A program made the translations under genes and the position numbers. DNA of 64,000 nt, from assembly GCA_024195585.1 (NCBI GenBank), contig SWBL01000236.1, positions 1-64,000 of the forward strand. The letters run 5' to 3'. Of this stretch, positions 43,801 through 54,673 are shown piece after piece (the first letter of the stretch is position 1; each line of letters begins with the position of its first letter). The notes beneath the pieces are model-generated. The model searched no databases, was not told where the DNA came from, and saw only the letters and a list, made by a program, of their open reading frames with translations. This stretch comes from Aureobasidium sp. EXF-3400. Taxonomy: Eukaryota; Ascomycota; Dothideomycetes; Dothideales; Saccotheciaceae.

Positions 43801-44749
43801 TGAGGGTTGTAAGGGCGGCTCAGGGTGGCCTGTAGAACGTCGATGGTGGCCTGAACACGATTCAGCTTGGTAGCGCGATTGAATGGATGAACGTAAGTCT
43901 TACCGTTTGCACAGTGGCATCACCAGCAGCAAGCATTTTGTACAAAGATTGGGCACACTCTGTCTCTGTCAAGGCCCTCAAGCTGAGCCATGTCACGGTC
44001 GGTCTCAAAGCTTCGAGGGTCTTTGTAGCAGAAACAACGACTCGTTGGTCGCCTTGTGAGATGACGGTGGAGCACTGGAAGAGAAAGGCGCACATGCGGG
44101 AAAGCCAACCATCTTGAGTATGGCGCACGTTTTGCGAGCTGCCACGCGACTCGAGATGGTCTTTATACAACTGACTGGGAATGACAATCTCGTTCAGACA
44201 CTGGCCGAGCACATCTTGACGGAGACCAGCGACTGGGTCTTCTCTGTTGCAGATATCCTCGGACAGACACTCCAGTATGTATAGCACCATCTGCTTGTAC
44301 ACCAGCTGCTTGCTGTCATCTGTTGTCTCCCACAGAGCTACTAGGAGAGCATCCATGTCCAACCATTCTGCGCCCCAGCATCTTTTGGCAACCTCGACCC
44401 ATAGCGAGGCTACTTTGTTGCGGAAGTATTGAGGGTCGGATTCGGATACGTTCTGGGCGAGGTTGAGGATCCAACCACGCAAGGTCTCGGCTTCATTCTG
44501 GCCGTAGTCCTCCCATCTGTATCGGAGGGCGAACTCAAGCAGTGACAGACCAAAGTGACGGATGGCGGCTTGTCGCGATGGATCGCTAGCTAACGAGTAA
44601 CCATGTTGCGGCGCGTCTGCTTGCTTCTTGGCGCCATCGAGGAATTCGAGAGCTGCTCGTCGTGTGTCGTTGGTCGATCGCGCGTCGTAGGTAGCTTCGA
44701 GAGCTTGTGTTATCTGCGATAGTCTGTCTCCATCAATCTGAGATGTCAT
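40897..44749 (-). CDS. MSN5: Karyopherin Msn5 / exportin-5
   Basis: Importin-beta-family nuclear transport receptor; yeast Msn5 exports phosphorylated transcription factors and imports replication protein A. Exons (minus) 44749-43904, 43850-43656, 43606-41593 and 41534-40897 give 1230 residues, near the ~1200 of exportin-5. The N-terminal importin-like repeats are recognisable (LEFLDGAKKQ, IRHFGLSLLEFALRYRW, LVYKQMVLYILECLSED), and SLRALTETECAQSLYKML matches the exportin-5 region after them. The whole protein is alpha-helical HEAT-like. The third intron has a less usual GTTCGT donor but joins the frame cleanly. Convergent with the F-box gene. Confidence 0.92.
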
Positions 44750-45109
44750 GGTGCCATGTAGGGAGAGTCGTTGGATTGATGCAAATAGAGCTCAGGTTTG
44801 GAAGTTTTGTTTGTGTGGAGGAGATTGTTGATTGTCTGCCTGCTCGAACCACCCCTGACTTGTTTTATACAGAAGTTACGCACGACCGTGTCTCGTTTGA
44901 CTGTGAGACTGATACTATAAATTGCAGCAACGACTTGACTGCAGTGACCGGCGCTTCTTTATAAGTTGTCCATTGCATTCACCGTCAGGGTCGTGACTGC
45001 TTCTGACACCATATCACATGACCTTAATTTGTTCTTGATTGGGTAATTCGAGATTCAACTCTGATTAGGTAGGTACTTTTCGTTTCCTCCTCCATAGCTT
45101 CATATCTTT
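44750..45109. promoter_or_regulatory. Upstream region of MSN5
   Basis: 360 bp between the MSN5 start and the EGH1 stop (both minus). No gene or RNA recognised. Confidence 0.4.
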
Positions 45110-47428
45110 CTACATCGTAATGCAAGACTTGCCCGTCTCTTTGCATTGGTCCAGATATCCTGCTTCGGCTTCTGATCCAATCGCTGTACCCTGTCGTCTT
45201 TTGAGTCCTCTGATAGTCAACTTTTGCTCGCCTGCTGCATGCCACCATCTCAGTACTTGTTGTGATGCGCCCTCTGTCTGGTCCACGCTGATCTTCCACT
45301 TTCCTCCTAGCACCTCGACTTCTGTCTTGCCCTGTGGGAAGTGATATTCTGGCAAGAAGATCTCGGTAGGTGCATCTTCGGATGTTGGGCTAGGCGCAGA
45401 AAGTGTCAAGTGGAAGACACAATTCTTGAGGTCGAATCCGTGAGACACGACACGGCCGTGTGTTACTGTCTGCGTGGGTCGTACGTATGCTTCGGCTGCA
45501 CGCATGCCGACGCCATCTGAGCTGATGGATGGTGTTTTCGAGGCGCTCATTCGATCTACAGATAATGTCCTCTTCAGTATTGATGGGCTGATTGATGCGT
45601 CTCCGGATGTTCTACCTTCTGAGTATGATGGAGACTCTGGATTGTATGTTGCACTGTCCACCTCAGGGGATGTTGGTAGTTGCTTGTCGTCAACAGAGTA
45701 GATGGAAAGGTCTTCGCCGTTCCAATTGTCACCCCAGTAGTGGTTGTTTGATGGCACATATGTCCATAGAGTAAAGCCTGCTACTCCAGAGCCTTCCAGT
45801 GCGAAGTGGTTGGCATCCATTGCGAGCGTTTGGCTAGTAAAGTTTCCGGTCTTGTACGCATACTTGTCGTCCATGTCGTACGGAATACCAATCTCGGTGA
45901 AGACAGTGGGGCGAGGTCCCATCTTCTCCTCGCCCTCTTCGCGCAAATACTTGAGTTGATCGCGGAAGCAGTTTCTGATGGCATTCTCTCCGAGTTTCAC
46001 CGCAAAAGCGGGACTCAAGTACTTGCCGCGCATGATACCAACCACATCGACGTTCCAGTATCGGTTCCTGTAGATTGTCAGTCGATGGTAATCTCATAAA
46101 ATGTACAGAACTTACCATTTCTTTGTAATGAGGGTGATACCGTCATAGAAGTGAGGAGCGAAAACCATCTGCGGATCGTCATCCTTAGTGCCCTTGATCG
46201 ATGGGGGCACCTCGAAGGGGGAAGACTGGCAGAACATGATTGTGTCTGGGAATATGCTCCTGATCGTGTCTCTGTATGCGCGATAGTGATTCAACCAGAA
46301 GTTGTTAGTATAGTACTCGTGCGTAATTGTCTCGCCCGAGACAGGCACCTTGGAGAAGTAATCTTTCTTCAGCAGCTTGTCGTTCTTGGGATCCCAGACT
46401 CCGTGCTGAGCCCAAAGACATTCGCCCAACTTCCAGTTGGCATCTCTCTTCCAGCCGTAGCGCGAATCATCATATCCTACAGGTAGCCATGCGATCTCGC
46501 CTTTGGGATCTACAAGCTCGCTGCCAGACTTGTAAGGACCGAAGTTACCGAAGTCGAACGTGTCTTGCTCCACGGCTCTACCGAGACCAGTAAGCATGGA
46601 CTGGAAGGCTGTCGGTGCGGGTCCCTTCTTCAAATTCTGGTCTGCTGGCCATTTGGACAGATCTTCCCAGCCTATGTAGCCTCTGTTTGGTTCATTCATG
46701 CTTTCCCATCCAATTACAACGTCGTGTTCCAGGTCACCCGCCTCTTTTATACGTTGGGCCAGAATCTTGTTAGCACCTAGGAAATGGCCTTGGAGGTAGT
46801 CTTGGATGTTCATGCCGTCTATCACGGCTTTGGGAGCGAACTCCTTTCCAGCGAAAAAGAGGGTGAGAATAGTCTGACAGGCGAGACGTTGGTAGTTGGT
46901 AGCCCAGACCATCTTAGGAAAGTCGGCAGGGTTTGGCCATGTGTTCTGGACGAATGCAGCCTGAGTCGCATGGAAAGCCTGGGGATTCAGACCGCAGGCA
47001 TAGATGGTCCACATGGGAGCACCTGAACCACCGGTATATCTCGACCAGACGTCCTGGTGAGGATCCATAAAGACATAAAAGCCGTACTTCTTGGCCAGGC
47101 GCAAGACCTCGATGGTGTGCTGGATCCATTCTTCATCGTACTTTCCAGGACCGGCATGCTCGATAGCCTCCCAGGTATAGATATAACGAATTGTGTTGTA
47201 TCCCCATCTCTTCAGGCGATCAAAATGTGTGTGTGCCTCCTCAAGACTGAAAGGTCGTCCGACGAAGGAGACGTCATCGCCCTCGAAGAATTTATCCTTG
47301 ATGTGAGAACATTGGTCCGGGTTCAGGGGGTATTTGGCATCGCCGGCGACGTTGATTCCGTGTAGAGTAACCTCGCGATTGTGTCCATCGCGGAAGACGG
47401 TTCCATCGACTCGGAGGCGGAGAGGCAT
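45110..47428 (-). CDS. EGH1: GH5 steryl/glucosylceramide beta-glucosidase (Egh1/EGCrP2-like)
   Basis: Predicted intracellular retaining beta-glucosidase that hydrolyses ergosteryl glucoside (and possibly glucosylceramide). Exons (minus) 47428-46116 and 46067-45110 (48-nt intron) give 756 residues, as expected for fungal Egh1 proteins. The GH5 acid/base is Glu246 in WESMNEPN and the nucleophile Glu496 in VFTEIGIPYD. YTWEAIEHAGPGKYDEEW and MDPHQDVWSRYTGG are family-typical. There is no signal peptide, which fits a cytosolic or vacuole-associated enzyme. A Ser-rich insert (about residues 550-620) precedes a C-terminal beta-sandwich. Head-to-head with the ER J-protein gene. Confidence 0.93.
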
Positions 47429-48074
47429 GGTGAGCAGAGTTGCTCAGAATCGATCGGGGTCGCGTTGCTGTTCTCACGAAGTGCCAAGTAAGAAGCAAGT
47501 CTTTAATTGCTGGACTGGACGGTTCAGGGAGGTCACGAGGGTCAGATGACAATAGAAAAATCTTAGGGTAACAGTAAAGTTGTGTATGGGACGAGTTTAC
47601 AGGCATGAGAGCAAGATGTACGCGGCAGGATTCGATGACGTGTTTCCGTCTTATCATCGGTCCGCCGCGGAGGAATACGAGATACGGTAATACGAGATGG
47701 AGAGGCTCTGGGGTTGACTGTGTACAGAACGGTTGGTAAGGAACGCAAGAAAGGGTGAATTGGATTGGACAATACGGCTGAGGGTAGAGATGATGCCTAG
47801 ACGATTGGGTAATCTAGAGAAGTATAGGTTGAGAGTTGCGCGAACAGGAAGGTGCTTTGACCAGCAGCAGGAATGCTTGCTTGAGAGATAGCTAGGTGTT
47901 CATTGTCGGAAGTGGTTTCGTTGGCCGCAGCTTCCTGGCTTTAGGCGACGTGGCTTCTGGTCGCTAACAAAGGGTAAACAGTCCAAGTGGCACTTTCACA
48001 TGCTCGAACTTCTAGACTGGACACTTGTTGATGCTCTGTGAAGCATATTGCTACTCATCACCCTCGCTGTCGCC
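47429..48074. promoter_or_regulatory. Shared divergent promoter, EGH1 / ER J-protein
   Basis: 646 bp between outward-facing starts. I looked for unfolded-protein-response elements (CAGNGTG or CACGTG-type) because the plus-strand gene is an ER chaperone; no clear copy found. Confidence 0.4.
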
Positions 48075-49652
48075 ATGATTCTCCCGTTGCAGACTCTGGC
48101 CCTCGGTGCTGCCATTGCTATTTCAAGTCTTCCACTCGCTCAAGCCTTGAGTGCTCGTGACATCCCCGCCGATGTCCCCGTATCGCAACTCATCTCATCA
48201 GCCACGGCTGCACTCGCTCAGGGCAATGGCCAGGATGCCTTGACCTATTTCGACGTCGCCATCACTCGTGATCCCAAGAACTATCTCACCATATTCCGCC
48301 GAGGCGCTGCCTATCTCCAACTCGGAAAGCACTCCCAGGCTAGCCACGACTTCGACCGTGTCCTGTCCATTAAGCCCACTTTCGAAGGTGCTCTGGTCCA
48401 ACGAGCGAAAATCAAGAGCAGGAATGCCGACTGGAACGGTGCAAAACTCGACTACGAAACTGCTGGCAAGAAGGACGGAGATGAGATTCGCGAACTGCTC
48501 GAGGCCCAGAATGCTGCCTCATTGGCCCAGAAAGCAGAAAAGGAGGGCCACTGGGCTGACTGTACTGCACATGCCGACATTGCAGTCCTGGTCGCTGGAG
48601 GTGCCATGGACCTGAGACATACGCGAGCAAGATGTCGTTTCGAGAAAGGCGATATCGCCGAGGCTCTCAGCGACCTCATGCACATTGCCCAAGTCTCTTC
48701 CGGTTCGACCGAGCATCTCCAAATCTCTGCTACATCCTTCTACGCTCTCAATGAGCCCCTCAATGGCATGGGTCAAGTCAAGAAGTGCCTCCACTCAGAT
48801 CCCGACTCCAAGCCCTGTCGAAAACTTTTAAAAGCCGAGAAAGCTGTTGACAAGCAAATGAAGAAGCTGAATGAAGCCATGGAAAAGAGCAAATTTGTCA
48901 ACGCTGTCAACATGCTGGTTCCTACCAAGGACGACGAGGGACTTTTGAAGACCGTCAAGGACGCCGCTCAGCAGTACCGTGACGAGGGCCTGATTCACAA
49001 GAACGCCCCTGACCGCTTGTATAACGACTTGGTCGAGATGACATGCGAGGCCTACACCGAGATGAACAACCTTAAGAAAGCCCAGCCGTACTGCGACGAG
49101 GCCTTGACTCACAATCCCAACTGTCTCCCAGCCTTGATAGGCAAGGCAACGCGGCAAATAGACGCCGATGAGTTCGAACCCGCCATCCAGACCCTCAACC
49201 AAGCCAAAGAACATCACCAAAACTCACAAAAAGTCCAAGAACTACTGCAAAAGGCTCACACATTGCACAAGAGATCAAAACAAAAAGACTACTACAAGGT
49301 TCTTGGTGTCGACAGAGACGCAGACGAACGACAAATCAAGAAGGCTTATCGTAAACTCACCATCCAGCACCACCCTGACAAGGCTGCACAAAAGGGTACC
49401 AGTCCTGAGGAAGCGCAGAAGAAGATGGCCGAGATCAACGAGGCCTACGAAGTTCTTTCCGACCCAGAGCTCAAGGCCAGATTTGACCGAGGTGACGACC
49501 CCAATGACCAATCTCAACAAGGTAACCCCTTCCAGGGACAACCGTTCGGCTTCCCAGGCGGCGGTGGCCACCAACAATTCTTCCATCAACGAGGAGGTGG
49601 TGGCAACTTCCAGTTTAAGCAGCAAGGAGGGTTCGGAGGCTTCCCATTCTAG
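48075..49652 (+). CDS. ER-luminal TPR/J-domain co-chaperone (P58IPK/DNAJC3-like)
   Basis: Predicted Hsp70 (BiP/Kar2) co-chaperone. Single exon, 525 residues. The open frame begins at 48048 without an ATG; the ATG at 48075 opens a good signal peptide (MILPLQTLALGAAIAISS, then LPLAQALSA). About nine TPR-like helical pairs follow (ISSATAALAQGNGQDALTYF, IFRRGAAYLQLGKHSQA). The J domain lies at about 400-470 with the HPD motif intact (IQHHPDKAA) and is followed by a Gly/Phe-rich tail (GGGGHQQFFHQRGGGG). The TPR-then-J order and size match DNAJC3. No HDEL/KDEL at the C-terminus (ends GGFPF), as in animal DNAJC3. Confidence 0.93.
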   Translation: MILPLQTLALGAAIAISSLPLAQALSARDIPADVPVSQLISSATAALAQGNGQDALTYFDVAITRDPKNYLTIFRRGAAYLQLGKHSQASHDFDRVLSIKPTFEGALVQRAKIKSRNADWNGAKLDYETAGKKDGDEIRELLEAQNAASLAQKAEKEGHWADCTAHADIAVLVAGGAMDLRHTRARCRFEKGDIAEALSDLMHIAQVSSGSTEHLQISATSFYALNEPLNGMGQVKKCLHSDPDSKPCRKLLKAEKAVDKQMKKLNEAMEKSKFVNAVNMLVPTKDDEGLLKTVKDAAQQYRDEGLIHKNAPDRLYNDLVEMTCEAYTEMNNLKKAQPYCDEALTHNPNCLPALIGKATRQIDADEFEPAIQTLNQAKEHHQNSQKVQELLQKAHTLHKRSKQKDYYKVLGVDRDADERQIKKAYRKLTIQHHPDKAAQKGTSPEEAQKKMAEINEAYEVLSDPELKARFDRGDDPNDQSQQGNPFQGQPFGFPGGGGHQQFFHQRGGGGNFQFKQQGGFGGFPF

Positions 49653-50342
49653 AAGGACCTTGTGGTTTTCCTTCGATCTATGTTTTTGGCGATGTTTTTG
49701 GCAATGGAGTTTTGTATCACCAACCTCATTTCTTTCTTCTGGCCCGGTTCTGACGTTATATATCTTCCTGGCAATACTCTTGATACCATTGATTAGCTGA
49801 GGCAACAACAATGATACAGCTTCGTCGCTCTTTAAAATTTTATCATTCCTGCTTCCAAGCTTCAAATCGGGGTTCTCGAAATTTATGAGATTGTGTTTTA
49901 CTTCGCTTTGTGTGATAAAGTTGTTGCTGCATGCAAGTCCGAGTCGCTCTTGAACGTTGGACATTGATGGGCAAAGGATCGGCGAACGACGAGAGCAACA
50001 GTGCGCGGACCACTCAAGCAAAAACCATTGCCCCTCTTCTGCTCAACCTCTGCATAGCAACCCACCTAATGACCAGGATTCAGCTAGTCTTCGGACTTTG
50101 ATCTCGCGCTTCGGAGTATGATTTCTGGTGAGTTTCGTGTTATGGGTTTCGTGTACGTTGACATCACGACTGTACGTCACCAGCTGTCATCGATTCCTAC
50201 ATGCTTGGAGGAGAATGGGCTGGGCTCTCCAGCCTTCCGAAAGCAATTATATAAACAATGGTTGCTGTGCTGTACTGAGTGTCTCTTTGAACTATTACAA
50301 TCCCTTTTTGATCTTTTAAACACTTTTAATACTTCATACAAC
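49653..50342. promoter_or_regulatory. 3' flank of the J-protein and promoter of bli-3
   Basis: 690 bp between two plus-strand genes. Short out-of-frame openings only. Blue-light genes may carry White Collar GATC/GATA motifs; GATC occurs here (49977-49980, 50100-50103) but is too common to count. Confidence 0.35.
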
Positions 50343-51074
50343 ATGCCTTCCGACGTTAAGCAGCAAGACATTACCGAGAAGAATGACCCTAGTGTCATGA
50401 GACAGTGGGATGAAGCCGACTTCTCCACCAAGTTCGAGGAGTTCTACAAGATTGTCGATGGCCTCAAGATTGGTCTTCTAGGCACATACCGTCCTGGTGT
50501 TGGCGTACGTTCCTACTCCTCCGTCACCTTAAACCCACCCACTAACATTCTCCCAGCCCGTGACCCGCTCCATGGCCCTAGCCAAGCGCACCGGCCCCGA
50601 CTTCCTCTTCCTCTCCAACAACCACTCCCAAAAGTTCAAGGACATCGAGGCAGCAAAGGAAGTCAACGTTTCTTTCCAGGACACAAAGACTCAAGATTGG
50701 ATCTCAGTATCTGGTACCGCCACCACTTCCAACAGCGATCCTCGTATCAAGGAGATCTGGAGCAGAGGTGCTGCTGCCTGGTTCGGTGACTTGGGTGATG
50801 GTGTTCACGATGGTTCGGCCACGGATCCTAGAATGAGTTTGATTGAGGTGAAGAGCAAGTGTACGTTATACCCCCCTTTTCTGATACTGGATGCGGATAC
50901 TGATATGATATAGACATCTCATACTACTCGACCAAGGTTGGCGCAGTCGGCTACCTCAAGGAGGTCGTTGCCGCCAACGTCACCGGTGGAGTCGCCAACA
51001 CTGGAAACCTTAGACAGATGAAGGAAGACGAGATTGCAAAGGCCAGAAAGGAGCACTCTCCCATGAGCTCGTAA
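50343..51074 (+). CDS. bli-3: Bli-3-like FMN-binding split-barrel protein
   Basis: Related to Neurospora blue-light-induced protein 3; fold of pyridoxamine-5'-phosphate oxidases and general stress protein 26. Exons 50343-50504, 50557-50860 and 50914-51074 give 208 residues. IVDGLKIGLLGTYRPGVG, then PVTRSMALAKRTGPDFLFLS, make the split-barrel core, with KEVNVSFQDTKTQDWISVSG and SAxDPRxSLIEVK-like residues typical of the family. The end HSPMSS is usual for Bli-3. The biochemical reaction is unknown. Light induction is known in Neurospora and inferred here at most. Confidence 0.9.
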
Positions 51075-51335
51075 ATACTGCTCTCTCTTTACGATGATAA
51101 TGATGAATCAAAAACTGAATGATGCAGTTCTGCGAAACTGTAAATTCAACAATTTACCCAATCGATCTAATCACGTTCGACTTGAGTTATGTGCACAGTT
51201 AGTCATGCCACTGTTGTTAAGGGTGAGTTGTGCTATCTCGAGTGTAAGAAGTTATTGAGCATTATCGAATATCTATATCTATAGCCAGCCATCTATCATA
51301 TGTCTGCTTCATTATACGTTCACATCTGCTTTTCC

Positions 51336-52796
51336 TCAGATGGAGTACAGGAACTTGGGATTCTCATCACCCAAATCAGCAATCTCCTCCTCGCTCAAAT
51401 CTTCAATCTTGTAATCGCGCTCGCCATTGATCCTCTTCTTGTTCTCATGGCCAAAGTACCACCACATGAATGCATACACAATCATGGCGAAGGATACCAT
51501 ACCCAATGACACAGCATGGCCTCTGATGAATCGAGGACCTTCCTGTTTGGGGTACAGGAATGAGGACATGATACCGGCGCAGTTGCCAAACATGAGTTGC
51601 AGGCCAGTGGCTGTGGTGCGCTTGCCAAAGCGAGGGTTGTTGGCCAGTAGCCAGGCGATGGGCAGGCCGACAGCAACGTATAGACCCAAGGCAACAAGGA
51701 AGCATCCCGCGTAGTGCACGCCTGCACCGCCGTCCGAGATCAACATTGCGTAGCCGACGATGGAGATAACACCGAAGATGATCGTGTAGACTCCGCGCTT
51801 CTGCGACCAATCCGAGATACGAGCCATTATCAAATAACTAATGGCGCCGACTGCGTAGCAAGGAATGGTGAGAACCTGTACTAGAGCGCTCGAATATGAA
51901 GGGTCGATATTCTTGATGATTGTAGGCAGAAAAGTCGAGTAGCCGTAGAGCATGGTATCAGCACCGAACAGAGCACAGCAGAATGCCCACATCTTCCAGT
52001 CCTTGAGACCAGCGCGCACGTCTTGCCAGGCGAATTCGTCAGTCACACCGGTTTGTTGTAAGCGGCGGATCTCCATGAGCTTCTTTTCTTCTTGGGTCAA
52101 GAACCAGGCGGTCTCTGGGCTATCGGCTAGCCACCACCAACATGCGATACCAAGAATGAAAGTCGGTATTCCTTCGAGGATAAAGATCCAGCGCCATCCA
52201 CTCTGGCCAGACACTCCATCCATATGACCGATGCCATAAGCCAGCAAGCCTCCAACACCACCAGCTAAGGCTGCGCTGACAAATAGGTAGCCTATTCGGA
52301 GTCCAATCTCTCTCTTGGTGTAGAAGAACGAGAGATATACTGCCAGTCCAGGGAACAGACCCGATTCGAAAAGTCCTAGGAGCAACCTACAAGCAATGAG
52401 ACCACCGAAGGATTGCACGATTCCAGTCAAAGTTGCAATGATGCCCCAGCACACAGAAATGAAAGCTATCCATCTTGAAGGCCGACAGTAGCGTTTCAAA
52501 ATGATGTTTGAGGGCAACTCGAAGAGCAAGTATGTAACGAACAGTAATGAGACTGCGGTCTGGTATTGTTCAGACGACAAATTGAGATCCTCTTCCAGTC
52601 CATACAGTCGAGCATTTCCTATGTTGACGCGATCAAGGAAACTGAACAAGTATAGTAACGTGACAGGTGGGATGATTGAAAGGTCAAGTTTGCGAACAAG
52701 TCTCTTTTCTGTTGCAGGGTCGATTTCCAGTCGCTGGGTCGAAGTGCCAGCAGAGACGGCTTTGCGTTGCTTCAATTGACTTTCGTTGTCGTCCAT
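51336..52796 (-). CDS. MFS permease of the allantoate/Dal5 (ACS) family
   Basis: Predicted plasma-membrane uptake carrier for an organic anion, such as allantoate, nicotinate or pantothenate. Single exon, 486 residues, about 12 hydrophobic segments. The family signature is clear: LDRVNIGNARLYGLEEDLNL in the first helix/loop, LPSNIILKRYCRPSRWI, RLLLGLFESGLFPG, and GWRWIFILEGIPT before the central loop. The end is hydrophilic (EEEIADLGDENPKFLYSI), typical of Dal5-type permeases. Substrate cannot be read from sequence. Convergent with bli-3 (261 bp). Confidence 0.92.
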   Translation of the reverse strand: MDDNESQLKQRKAVSAGTSTQRLEIDPATEKRLVRKLDLSIIPPVTLLYLFSFLDRVNIGNARLYGLEEDLNLSSEQYQTAVSLLFVTYLLFELPSNIILKRYCRPSRWIAFISVCWGIIATLTGIVQSFGGLIACRLLLGLFESGLFPGLAVYLSFFYTKREIGLRIGYLFVSAALAGGVGGLLAYGIGHMDGVSGQSGWRWIFILEGIPTFILGIACWWWLADSPETAWFLTQEEKKLMEIRRLQQTGVTDEFAWQDVRAGLKDWKMWAFCCALFGADTMLYGYSTFLPTIIKNIDPSYSSALVQVLTIPCYAVGAISYLIMARISDWSQKRGVYTIIFGVISIVGYAMLISDGGAGVHYAGCFLVALGLYVAVGLPIAWLLANNPRFGKRTTATGLQLMFGNCAGIMSSFLYPKQEGPRFIRGHAVSLGMVSFAMIVYAFMWWYFGHENKKRINGERDYKIEDLSEEEIADLGDENPKFLYSI

Positions 52797-53554
52797 TGGT
52801 AGGTCTGGTCGTTGTCTGTACAGACAACTGATGAGAGTTTGTCAAGGTCAATTGACTTTGTTCTATTTGGCTTCTCCCGCAGTCGGGGAGGATGGCTAAC
52901 AAATAGGCGGAGTCGGAGAAAAATTTATCGCCTCGAAGAAGAAGCTAATCTCAAAACGCTTCAATGGTCAAAGTTGGTGGAGAGTTGCTTGTAAATCCAG
53001 TTTGTCTCGTGCTTACGAGAGAGGACGAGGAACAGATGATGAACACCAACCTACCTAGGCGATGACTCTTTGTCGGGGCTATTACACCTTGGGGTGGCAC
53101 CGGTTCACGCGAGTCGTGACATACCAATCACGCCGTCACAGAGCGTCAACGATTTTATGCTTGTTTTGTGCAAAGTCATGGAAACGGCGGTTTTCTGTTC
53201 ATGATTCGCCGAATCTTGGCCTTTCTTGACCGACATGCTGATGTGAGAAGAGTGATTCTAAGCACCGCGCTCTGGTGTAATGTAACGGATCACATCAGAG
53301 CGACAGAGAGAGCATGTTTAGCCCGCTGGTCGGTGTGGTGGCATGATGGCAGCTTGGTCGCGTTAGATAAAGTCGCTTCCTTTGGAGGAAGGTGCGATGC
53401 GAGGACGACGAGGCTAAGGCACGTGATACGAGTCTACTTGCCATAGACGAGAAAATATTTTCCAGCCCTCGAGCCACTGCAGTTTTCATGAGAGACGACA
53501 GAAGCTTTTGAAGAAACGACAAAAACAAATATCAGTGAATCATTCTTAGACAAA
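52797..53554. promoter_or_regulatory. Divergent region upstream of the Dal5-type permease and EMG1
   Basis: About 760 bp before the upstream reading frame of EMG1. No gene, RNA or repeat recognised. CACGTG-like CACGTGAT at 53420-53427 is a possible bHLH site. Confidence 0.35.
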
Positions 53555-53863
53555 ATGAGCGACATGACCAAAGAAGAGCAGCCGATCGCCGGCCAGGAGC
53601 ATGCCGAAGGCAGCGAAGACTCCAGTTCGGCAGTACGCAGACGCTCTTCATTCGAGGGCCGTGAATCAAAGAGACAGCGTCAGTCACTGCAATTATTGCA
53701 ACTTTTCCCGTCGCAGCAACATTTCCAACAACCACCACCACCTCAAGCCCACGCAACTTCTTCCTGTTCACTGTTTCCTTCCAACTCGCACACTTGTTGC
53801 TGCTCAACCGTCACACAGTGTTTCCTCAAGAAGTTCTTCCAACAAGAACCTCGCCATGGCTGA
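53555..53863 (+). other. Upstream open reading frame overlapping the EMG1 start
   Basis: ATG-initiated frame of 102 codons whose stop (53861-53863) overlaps the EMG1 start codon region (53856-53858) in another frame. The first 42 codons look protein-like ([19 protein letters not shown], then [15 protein letters not shown]), and the remainder is Gln/Pro/Cys-rich. It could be a regulatory uORF, an upstream coding exon whose splice I cannot place in frame, or chance. Confidence 0.45.
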
Positions 53864-54673
53864 CATCAAACCTGAACCTCAAGGCACCCAAAGTCTCCCT
53901 CCCCCATCACTGCCTCAGCTCGTAGCCGAGCAGCACGTTCCCATCCCCTCAAGCGACAAGGACTCGCAGCGCCTCATCGTCGTTCTGTCCAATGCCAGTC
54001 TCGAGACATACAAGGCCTCGTCCGGTGGCCGCGGTGGTGCCAAGGACGACAAGTACTCGTTGCTCAACAGTGACGAGCACATTGGTGTTATGCGCAAGAT
54101 GAACCGCGACATTTCAGACGCCCGTCCCGATATCACTCACCAGGTTTGTTGCGACTCTGTTTTTTTCGACTCTTTCCTCTCCTAATTTATGCGCAGTGCC
54201 TCCTCACCCTCCTCGACTCGCCGCTCAACAAGGCCGGCAAGCTCCAAATCTACATCCACACAGCAAAGGGTGTCTTGATCGAAGTCAGCCCCACCGTCCG
54301 CATCCCTCGTACCTTCAAGCGCTTCGCCGGTTTGATGGTCCAGCTTCTTCACAGACTGTCCATCCGCTCTACCACATCGCAAGAAAAGCTTTTGAAGGTC
54401 ATCAAGAACCCCATCACCGACCACCTTCCTCCCAACTGCCGCAAGGTCACCCTGAGTTTCGACGCTTCCGTCGTCCGTGTTAGCGACTACATTGCCGACC
54501 TCGCGCCCAAGGAGAGCATCTGTGTCTTCGTTGGTGCCATGGCCAAGGGTAACGACACCTTTGCAGACGAATTTAAGGACGACTCGATCAGTATCAGCAA
54601 CTTCAGTCTGAGTGCCAGTGTCGCCTGCAGCAGATTCTGTCACGCTGCCGAAGAAGTCTGGAACGTCATCTAG
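53856..54673 (+). CDS. EMG1: 18S rRNA pseudouridine N1-methyltransferase Emg1/Nep1
   Basis: SPOUT methyltransferase that makes the N1-methyl group of the hypermodified pseudouridine in 18S rRNA and is needed for 40S assembly in the nucleolus. Exons 53856-54143 and 54197-54673 give 254 residues, against 252 in yeast. Core motifs: [21 protein letters not shown] (read in two parts), [20 protein letters not shown] across the junction, [38 protein letters not shown], and [12 protein letters not shown]. The ATG at 53856 sits in an excellent context (GCCATGG). An upstream ATG frame overlaps it (separate entry), so translation may depend on leaky scanning. Confidence 0.95.

Noticed and set aside
51090..51140. 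TGATGA and CTGA motifs after bli-3 as a snoRNA.
   Set aside because: Boxes are only about 8 nt apart and cannot enclose a guide.
53633..53846. An intron joining the EMG1 upstream frame to EMG1 as an N-terminal extension.
   Set aside because: Only weak donors (GTACGC, GTCGCA) give the right phase; the stronger GTCAGT does not. Length from 53856 already matches yeast Emg1.
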